Shown here: piece after piece, positions 57,079 through 64,000 of the stretch
Numbering within the stretch: position 1 is the first letter of the stretch
How the letters are laid out: each line of letters opens with the position of its first letter
Assembly (NCBI RefSeq): GCF_000219625.1
Contig: NC_018211.1
Coordinates: forward strand, 620,001 to 684,000
Source: Zymoseptoria tritici IPO323
Lineage: Eukaryota; Ascomycota; Dothideomycetes; Mycosphaerellales; Mycosphaerellaceae
Reading direction: 5' to 3'
DNA: 64,000 bases
Notes under the pieces: generated by a model
What the model was told of the DNA's origin: nothing
The model's database searches: none
The model's input: the letters and a program-made list of their open reading frames with translations, nothing else
Program-made: the position numbers and the translations under genes

Positions 57079-58098
57079 ATGTCGACAACAATGGCGTCCC
57101 AATCGAGCCCAGACGCGGGCCATACGCCTTCGATCAAAACTACCTATCGCCAGGACAGATCGCCGTTGATGGCCATACTCCAGAGCTGCTTGAAACCATT
57201 CAACACAAAGCTCGTTGCCCCGAAGAAAGAGTTCCCAGCCGGGTCGCCTAAGCTAGAACCTCCAAGCAAATCTCGGAAAAAGTTGGATGTCACAGAGCGG
57301 AAAGTGGAAGATATATGGCTTTACGACTTTCGGCGGAAAGAGCCACTGCATTCATCGAAGCATGAGTCTGGAGCGAAGAAGACTTCGAAGAGACTATACT
57401 ACTTCGCCGGCGGAGGCTGGCAGGCGCCCGCTTCTTCACAACATTGGAGTCTGGTTACGGAGATGGCATTACAGCTGCCCGACTTCATCGTTACGCTCGT
57501 CAGCTATCCCCTGGCGCCGAATAGTCCCGCACCCGTCGCCTTGCCTCAAATCATGCATCTGTACAAAGCCCTTCTGGCTTCAGCGCAAGAAGCCAACGAA
57601 GAAGTCATATTCGCTGGAGACTCCGCTGGCGGCAACATCGTGCTGAGTCTGGTCGTCAACTCACTACTCGCGAATCCAGATGCTCTATGTCCCAAAGCTA
57701 TAATGGCGATCTGTCCATCCACCGACCTGCGACGAAGCAACCCAGAGATGAAAGAGATCGAGAAGAACGATCCGCTCTTGCGAATGCCATTCGTGGTATC
57801 CTCAGCGAATGCGTGGCGAGGAGCATGGGATGCCAGTGACGTCCGCGTATCCCCACTATTGGCAGATTTTGGACCATTGTCGAGGAGGGATGTGAAGATT
57901 CATGGCGTGACCGGAACGTATGATATCTTGTCTCCGGATGCGGCGCTGCTTAGGGAGAAGTGTAATTCACTGGGCATCAAGGGAGAGTGGTTGCAGTGGG
58001 ATAAACAGACGCATTGTTTTCCGCTCATGTTTCCGTATGGCTTGTCGGAGGCGAAGGAGGCGAAGGATTGGATTCTGGATGTCATAAAGCGATCTTAG
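57079..58098 (+). CDS. Alpha/beta hydrolase, HSL-type esterase/lipase
   Basis: 339 residues from ATG 57079; the next Met at codon 5 is an alternative. The oxyanion loop reads YYFAGGGW (107-114), an AGGG variant of the HGGG box of the hormone-sensitive-lipase family. The nucleophile elbow is GDSAGGN with Ser182. The acid is in GTYDILSPD (Asp282 or Asp287) and the base is His312 in KQTHCFP. The first 70 residues are basic and low in structure, with no signal peptide, and may hold a membrane-near or targeting segment. The substrate is unknown: small esters or steryl/acyl groups are typical of the family. No intron was needed. Confidence 0.85.
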   Translation: MSTTMASQSSPDAGHTPSIKTTYRQDRSPLMAILQSCLKPFNTKLVAPKKEFPAGSPKLEPPSKSRKKLDVTERKVEDIWLYDFRRKEPLHSSKHESGAKKTSKRLYYFAGGGWQAPASSQHWSLVTEMALQLPDFIVTLVSYPLAPNSPAPVALPQIMHLYKALLASAQEANEEVIFAGDSAGGNIVLSLVVNSLLANPDALCPKAIMAICPSTDLRRSNPEMKEIEKNDPLLRMPFVVSSANAWRGAWDASDVRVSPLLADFGPLSRRDVKIHGVTGTYDILSPDAALLREKCNSLGIKGEWLQWDKQTHCFPLMFPYGLSEAKEAKDWILDVIKRS

Positions 58099-58400
58099 GG
58101 GTATCTTCTGGTTACAGAGTCATTTTGAGGTACGCCGTGGAGGCTACGTTGCATGCGGAGAGTCTATCATTCGAGAACATTACGAAGGTAAAGAGGAAGG
58201 ACTGTCTCGTCATCGCCTGCACGATGCCGTCGCATGGGTCACTTCGTTTGTCGTGGTGCGTCATCTGTAAAGAAATTCACGTGTCACACGCATTCACTCG
58301 CTGATCGCCATTAGGTCCATATCAACTTCTCGCGAGCTCAAATTTTCAACACTCTTCAATCAACAACTCACAACACCGCACGCGCTATCATTGTCGCGCC

Positions 58401-59104
58401 ATGGCTACCATCGATGCTGCGGAGCGAGCAAGACTCATCAAGCTCGGCAATCTGTTCGTATCATCTTCACTTTTAGCCACGAAATCTACTGACCAAGCTG
58501 AAGCGCAATGAACGAGTCGGAGAGGGCTGCAGCGATCTTGCTCAAGCAAAAGAATCTACCGATAACGAAATCGACCATCGCGGCGGTCGACATCCTCACG
58601 CCTGCAGCGCAGAAGCTGCTGGTCTTAAGTGAGCTACTCGGCGTCGACGGCCAAATATTCGGTCAGGAGGGCGAGCGCGTCCTACGAGATGGTCTACAAT
58701 TCATGTCTGGCCTGATTGCCATATTCAGAGCCTCCCTCGAATTGCTGGTCAAGATGTATGAAAGCCGAGACGAGCAGACGGCGGCTAAGATCACGGCGGC
58801 AAGCGAGAGCATTCGTTTGGGAGGCATGCTCTCTAAGGAGTCTCTGACTTCGATTCGCGAGATCGACACATGGATCGTTGAGGAATTTTTGGCGTTGCCG
58901 TTGGCGGAAGGGGAGAAAAAGACCAATTGCACATTCTGCGGCGCGCGGTCCACCGAATACAGAAAGCTGCTTACCTGCGGTCGCTGCAAGGGTGCCCTAT
59001 ACTGCGACAAGGTGTGCCAAACATTGCATTTCAAGAAGGGACACAAGGCAGAATGCACGGCGAAGGCGAAAGAGGGCAAAGAAGCGGATGTTAATGCTGT
59101 GTAA
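58401..59104 (+). CDS. MYND zinc-finger protein, paralogue A
   Basis: Exons 58401-58453 and 58504-59104 with a 50-nt intron (branch CTACTGACC, acceptor AAG) give 217 residues. It begins MATIDAAERARLIKLGNLAM. The core is helical without known domain. The C-terminal MYND finger has Cys/His in CTFCGARSTEYRKLLTCGRC and GALYCDKVCQ...HFKKGHKAEC, all ligands present. MYND domains bind Pro-rich peptides and serve as docking modules; there is no SET domain here. The next gene is a tandem paralogue with the same intron position. A fully open second exon alone could be translated from the ATG at 58508, but the conserved first exon makes the spliced form more likely. Confidence 0.8.
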
Positions 59105-59502
59105 GAACGCTGCGAAGTGGGCCGATCTCGAATTGCCAGGATTGAAAGAGCATGGCGGAAGATCTCGCCGGGATGGACATATCCTGACTTGAGAAAAACG
59201 GTTTAGAGGCAGCGTGGTGTCAGGTCAGGCTCTGCTGAGATTGTGGTCAAGCTTGAGCTGATCATGAGACCAAATGATACCGAGTTGTCAGCTTGTCTCT
59301 TCGCTCGCTACGACACTTGGAACGTTCCTGTCGGGGCCCGTCGTCGCCGTTGCTGTCGAGAATCTGGTAGCAAACAGTTCCTTTGTTAAGACGTAGCAAT
59401 CAGACACCTTACGCATTCCTGAAAAGCTCAACATCTGCAGTCTTTCTACTACCGACGTTCTACATTCCACCTACCATCATCTGTACTTGAAGTTCCCGCG
59501 CA
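59105..59502. promoter_or_regulatory. Region between the MYND paralogues
   Basis: About 400 bp holding the 3' end of the first gene and the promoter of the second. No gene is seen. Confidence 0.4.
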
Positions 59503-60201
59503 ATGGCAACTATGGATGCTGCAGAGCGAGCAAGGCTTGTCAAGCTTGGAAACCTGTCTGCAATCCCCCTGGCTGTGACCTTCGAACCATACTGACATAG
59601 ACGTAGCGCTACGAACAGGTGGGAGCGGGATCGAACGACCATGCCAGTGGATGGAGTGATACCCGACAGAATCGCGGCCAACACGATCATCACAAACGTT
59701 CACAAGCTCATGGTCGTCGGTAAGCTGATAGGCGGGGACGACGGCAAGGAGTTCATCAGAAGAGGCGAGCGCATCATTCACCAATATCTACGTGTGCTTC
59801 CCCACAGTCTCTCCGCGATGAGAGAATCCGCAGATATCAGCATCACGGTCTACAGAATGCGCCAGGGATTGATGACCGCTGGAGTCGATGCGGCTACGTT
59901 CATCGCCACTACGTTGCAGTCGTATCCGGCACACGATGCTCACCTCCGCGAGCTCACCGTATGGAATACAGAAGAGCTGTCAGCGCTACCACTCTCGGCC
60001 GAAGAGAGGAGGACCAAGCGCAACTGCACGTTCTGCGGCGCGAGGTCTGCTCAGGACAGAGTACTTCTGACCTGCGGTCGCTGCAGGGTTGCACTTTACT
60101 GCGATGAAATCTGCCAGAGAATGGATTGGAGGAGGGGGCATAGGACGAGTTGCGTGGTGAGCGAGAGCGAGAACGGGACTGCGAATGGAGTCTCCGCTTG
60201 A
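59503..60201 (+). CDS. MYND zinc-finger protein, paralogue B
   Basis: Exons 59503-59555 and 59607-60201 with a 51-nt intron (donor GTCTGC, branch TACTGACAT, acceptor TAG) give 215 residues, starting MATMDAAERARLVKLGNLAT. The first exon is the same length (53 nt) and phase as in paralogue A and shares 15 of its first 17 residues. The MYND finger is CTFCGARSAQDRVLLTCGRC and ALYCDEICQ...RRGHRTSC. The helical middle has diverged strongly (for example YRMRQGLMTAGVDAATFIA), while the finger and first exon are conserved. The donor is a weak GT form, so splicing efficiency may differ from paralogue A. Confidence 0.78.
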
Positions 60202-60390
60202 GGGTTCTTTCACGACCAAAGGCACGGGGCTGCGGAGGCAAGGCGATCTTCGACCGTACTTAGAATGAGGTTCAGCAGATACGATGGTAAAACACTGATT
60301 TGGCGAACTGACTCCATTTTTGTTCTGCACAAAAGCAGCTCTTCCTTGCGTTCATTTCCGATGAAAGCGTACGCAAGACCCTTAGACCAC

Positions 60391-61932
60391 TCACGTCCTG
60401 TAGTCACCATTGATCGTGACGTACTCGTGGCTGAAATCGCATGTCCAGAAGACTGCTTCCTTGACGGTTCTTGGCGCTCGCTTCCTTCCTTCCGCATCTT
60501 GCTCTTCCACTTCCGGTGGACCATCTTCCAGTCTCACCAGTATCTCGAGATCTTCCATCTCCAAGATCTGCTTCGCACGCACCTCGTCGACTTCTTGCGG
60601 CTCCCCACGCACCAGCAGTCTCAGCTCTTCACTGCCATCGCTCGGAATAAAGCTTACACTCGTGCGCGATGGTTCGACCTGAGCTGATGCCTTTTTGCCG
60701 CGCAAAATAGGAATCCTGCCATTCTTCTCTGTTTGACTCGCCTCTTTCCCGACTAGCCTGTCAGCATTTATTGTTGTGCTGGACATGATCCCGGGGGCAT
60801 ATCCGACAGCGCATAGGATCCGACCCCAATTGGCATCTTTGCCGTAGAGTGCAGTCTTGACCAACGACGAGCAGGCAACGCTCACGGCCGCGCGTTTGGC
60901 GGCTTTGTAATTTATGTCGCTTCGTACGCGGATAGTGACGAATTTGGTGGCGCCTTCGCCGTCTCGAACCACCAATTGTGCGAGTTCCGTCAAGAAGTCA
61001 TCCAAGACGGCTTGAAAAGCAATGACATCGGCATTCTTGGACTGCTTGCCGTGTATCAAAGGCTGAAAATCAGCTGGCGCTGCTGCGCCATTGGCGAAGA
61101 ACGTGAGAGTATCGTTGGTGGAAGTGTCTCCATCGATCGAGATGCAGTTGAAAGACTTGTTCGTGCCGGAGGTGAGGAACTTGTGCACGGACTGTGGATC
61201 GATGGCGACGTCTGTACAGACGGTAGCTAGCAGCGTAGCCATGTTTGGGTGAATCATACCAGCACCTTTGGTCATGCCAGCGATGCTGTAAGTTGTTTCC
61301 GGATGACTGGGAAGAGTAAAGGTCCGCGATATGAGCTTGGGGAACGTGTCGGTGGTGCAGATGGCCTGGGCTGCGGCAAGCCAGTGCTCGTGGGTGGATC
61401 CCAACGACTCGTGAAGCTTGGGAATGGCAGATGTAATTTTGTCAATGGGCAGTCTCTGGCCGATGACTCCGGTGCTCATCACGAGAGTTCGCAGTGACTC
61501 GGGATTATCGTGTCCAAAGCAGCGATCAGTCGCCGCAGCCATGGCTCGAGCATGGTCATTCCCAAGGCCTCCAGTCACGGCGTTGGCACATCCAGAGTTG
61601 ACCACGACACCGCGAATGTCGGAGCCTTTCTTTTCCGCGAGGATTCCTTGAGACACCTTCACGGGAGCGGCTTTGAACACATTTTGCGTGAAGACGGCTC
61701 CTGCGACGCATGGCTTCTCCGAGACGATCAGTGCGAGATCATCGTATTTGGTGTTGCTGGCTTTCACGCCTGCAAAAGCGCTGCCAGCGAGGAAGCCCTT
61801 CGGATAGGTCCCAGATGCCGGCACGTACTTCTGCTTGGCCGCAGGAATCGCACGGTCTGCAGGCGCAGAATAAGATCGTATTTGAGATGCAATGGCCAAT
61901 GCCCGCTTGATTGTGATGTTTTTGGGCGCCAT
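60391..61932 (-). CDS. Arginine biosynthesis bifunctional protein ArgJ (ornithine acetyltransferase)
   Basis: 513 residues from ATG 61932. The frame is open to 62103, but with no further ATG; the upstream start would be GTG. The precursor begins [20 protein letters not shown], a basic mitochondrial targeting sequence. The self-cleavage site is [11 protein letters not shown], with Thr233 as the new N-terminal nucleophile. STGVIG and [10 protein letters not shown] are the oxyanion and glycine motifs of the family. The enzyme moves acetyl from N-acetylornithine to glutamate and makes N-acetylglutamate, recycling the acetyl group in the mitochondrial arginine pathway. It diverges from the aminopeptidase gene across about 300 bp. 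Confidence 0.95.
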   Translation of the reverse strand: MAPKNITIKRALAIASQIRSYSAPADRAIPAAKQKYVPASGTYPKGFLAGSAFAGVKASNTKYDDLALIVSEKPCVAGAVFTQNVFKAAPVKVSQGILAEKKGSDIRGVVVNSGCANAVTGGLGNDHARAMAAATDRCFGHDNPESLRTLVMSTGVIGQRLPIDKITSAIPKLHESLGSTHEHWLAAAQAICTTDTFPKLISRTFTLPSHPETTYSIAGMTKGAGMIHPNMATLLATVCTDVAIDPQSVHKFLTSGTNKSFNCISIDGDTSTNDTLTFFANGAAAPADFQPLIHGKQSKNADVIAFQAVLDDFLTELAQLVVRDGEGATKFVTIRVRSDINYKAAKRAAVSVACSSLVKTALYGKDANWGRILCAVGYAPGIMSSTTINADRLVGKEASQTEKNGRIPILRGKKASAQVEPSRTSVSFIPSDGSEELRLLVRGEPQEVDEVRAKQILEMEDLEILVRLEDGPPEVEEQDAEGRKRAPRTVKEAVFWTCDFSHEYVTINGDYRT

Positions 61933-62234
61933 GACTGCGCTGAAGTCCGAGATGCGAAAGGTCCGTGGGATGAAGTCTCGTTGCAGGGTGTATTCCTCTT
62001 GATAAGTGCTTAGACGGCTGGCATGGCTTCCAATGGCATGCAATGGCAAGTCTCTGTACTCTGATCGATGTGACTCAAGATTCCTCGAAGTGAGGTGTGA
62101 CACGGTTTTGATACCGGCTATTTAGACCCTTGAGACCGGATGTCCAGCTTCCACTTTACCCGGGTCCGGCTTGAACAACCCACCTCTACCTTCCTCATAC
62201 GGAAGCTCTTGCATGCACACTCGATCGTCTCTAC
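61933..62234. promoter_or_regulatory. Divergent promoter between ArgJ and aminopeptidase P
   Basis: 302 bp separate the two start codons, so the genes share a short upstream region. No clear Gcn4/CPC1 box was found by eye. Confidence 0.5.
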
Positions 62235-64000
62235 ATGCTCGCCAACATATTCCGTGTGTCGCGTAATTCGACGACCAGACTTCGCAACTTCTCCACTTCA
62301 CTCCGAGCTTGCAGACCGGTCGAGATGGCCAAAGTCGATACTACTGACAGGCTCAATCGGCTTCGGAAGCTGATGAGCCAGCACAAGGTAGATATCTACA
62401 GTAGGATTTGGCTTTCACCGCAGAGACACGACAGCTGATTGACACTCCTCTCAGTCGTGCCATCTGAGGATGCTCATTCGTCCGAATACATAGCTGCCAC
62501 CGATGCCCGACGAGAGTTCATTTCTGGCTTCACGGGATCTGCTGGTACGGCAATCGTATCGCTCGACAAGGCTGCTCTCGCCACGGATGGACGATATTTC
62601 AATCAGGCCGGTCAGCAGCTGGATGATAATTGGGAGTTGTTGAAGCAAGGCTTGCAAGACGTTCCAACATGGCAGGAATGGACAATCGATCAGGCTGAGG
62701 GAGGCAAGACTGTTGGTGTAGATCCGACGGTTCTGACGGCACCTGAAGGTCGGAAACTCGGCGAGAAGATCAAGAAGAAGGGCGGTAAAGAGCTGGTAGC
62801 GATCGCAGAAAACCTGGTCGACCAGGTATGGGGCAAAGACAAGCCGGCGCGACCCAACGAACCCGTTAGAGTGCTGGGGACCGAATATGCTGGCAAGCCG
62901 TTTCAAGAGAAGATCGAAGAACTGCGGAAGGAGCTCGAGAAGAAGAAAGCCGCGGCGTTTGTTGTGAGCATGCTGGATGAGATTGCATGGCTGTTCAATC
63001 TTCGGGGCAACGACATCCCGTACAACCCGGTCTTCTTCTCCTATGCTGTGATCACGCCCGAGGAGGTGACGCTATACATTGACGAGACGAAGCTACCGGG
63101 GGATGCCAAAACGCATCTTGAAGGGGTAAACATCCGTCCATACGAAAGCATATTCTCGGACATCACTGCTTTGGCTGCATCAGAGCCATCAACGAACGGC
63201 TCGACAAAGTCCAAGCGGAAGTATCTGCTCTCCACCAAGGCCTCATGGGCACTCTCCCGCTCGCTGGGCGGCGAGGAAAACGTCGACGAAGCTCGATCGC
63301 CAATCGCAGATGCCAAAGCCATCAAGAACGCAACAGAGCTGGACGGCATGCGCAATTGCCACATTCGCGACGGCGCAGCTCTGAGCGAATACTTCGCATG
63401 GCTCGAGAACGAGCTTGTCGCGAAGCAAAACACCACTCTGGACGAAGTCGCCGGCGCCGACAAGCTTGAACAGATCCGAAGCAAGCACGACAAGTTCGTC
63501 GGCCTGTCCTTTGACACAATCTCCTCAACAGGCGCGAATGCCGCTGTGATCCATTACAGTCCTCAGCCTGGTAGCTGCAGCATCATAGACAAGGACAAAA
63601 TCTACCTCTGCGACTCGGGTGCTCAATTCCTCGACGGCACAACCGATACCACCCGCACGCTACACTTCGGCACACCCACAGATCAAGAACGCGAAGCATA
63701 CACCCTCGTGCTGAAAGGTCACATCGGTCTCGAACTGGCGGTCTTCCCCAAAGGCACCTCTGGCTTCGCTCTCGACACTCTCGCTCGGCAACATCTCTGG
63801 CAATACGGGTTGGAATACCGCCACGGTACCGGCCATGGCGTCGGCTCATTCCTCAACGTCCACGAAGGTCCCATCGGCATCGGCACGCGAATCCAGTACT
63901 CAGAAGTACCACTGTCAGTAGGCAACGTCATCTCCAACGAGCCGGGCTACTACGAAGACGACAATTTCGGAATTCGAATCGAGAATATCGTCATGGTGAA
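62235..64000 (+). CDS. Xaa-Pro aminopeptidase P (M24B), 3' end beyond the window
   Basis: Exon 1 is 62235-62400 and exon 2 runs from 62455 past the window end, with a 54-nt intron. Splicing gives [21 protein letters not shown], the conserved N-terminal motif of the family. 570 residues are visible out of about 614 expected. All five metal ligands can be seen: Asp442 and Asp453 (CDSGAQ...DGTTDTT), His516 (RHGTGHGVG), Glu551 (NEPGYY) and Glu565 (GIRIENI). The enzyme removes N-terminal residues before proline with two Mn ions. The first 30 residues ([20 protein letters not shown]) look mitochondrial, while Met31 ([10 protein letters not shown]) aligns with the start of cytosolic forms, so two products are possible. 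Confidence 0.93.

Noticed and set aside
63041..63517. 158-codon minus-strand frame
   Set aside because: Antisense to the aminopeptidase P catalytic domain, whose metal ligands prove the plus strand.
1..64000. tRNA genes, rRNA, CRISPR arrays, bacterial operons
   Set aside because: No cloverleaf with a convincing B-box pair was found by eye, and the organism is a fungus, so CRISPR and operons are not expected. A tRNA scan would settle the first point.

Overview
The window comes from a filamentous ascomycete (Pezizomycotina). The gene families (Tra1, Erg3, AA11 LPMO, hybrid histidine kinase with receiver, fungal ArgJ, Tlg1-type SNARE) are fungal, the introns I could place are 50-61 nt GT-AG introns, and the repeats carry the mutation footprint of RIP (CpA to TpA on both strands). 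A Dothideomycete of the Mycosphaerellales type fits, but that placement is an inference from general features and not proven.

Layout. (1) 1-14,575 is a repeat island: an unrecognised frame of about 1,255 codons broken only by TAG/TAA until a TGA (540-4310), a RIP-damaged Helitron Rep region (about 4,440-6,470, minus strand), an unassigned element, and a near full-length Tad-like LINE (8389-13955) inserted in the reading frame of that element with a 12-bp target duplication. (2) 14,576-34,025 is gene space: a C2H2 zinc-finger gene, a secreted AA11 LPMO, a small dual-specificity phosphatase and the 11.7-kb intronless TRA1 gene, all on the minus strand. (3) 34,026-45,239 is a second island: a PIF/Harbinger DNA transposon with 39-bp terminal inverted repeats and a TAA duplication. 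It holds a chromodomain Ty3/gypsy retrotransposon (37254-44932, 256-bp LTRs, TCGAT duplication), which in turn holds an 830-bp LINE-tailed insertion with a 15-bp duplication. (4) 45,240-64,000 is gene space again: a conserved fungal protein of unknown function, ERG3, a GAF/histidine kinase/receiver protein, a Tlg1-like SNARE, a coiled-coil protein, an alpha/beta hydrolase, two tandem MYND genes, the arginine gene ARG7-type (ArgJ) and a divergently transcribed aminopeptidase P cut by the window end.

The host genes are housekeeping (chromatin coactivator, ergosterol, arginine, endosomal traffic, peptide turnover) mixed with sensing and secretion (histidine kinase, LPMO). No secondary-metabolite cluster is visible. 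The most unusual material lies in the repeats: the orphan 1,255-codon frame, an antisense multi-exon frame inside the gypsy element, and the non-autonomous element that shares only its 3' tail with the LINE. Gene models with introns were assembled by hand from frame continuity and splice signals. No similarity search was possible.
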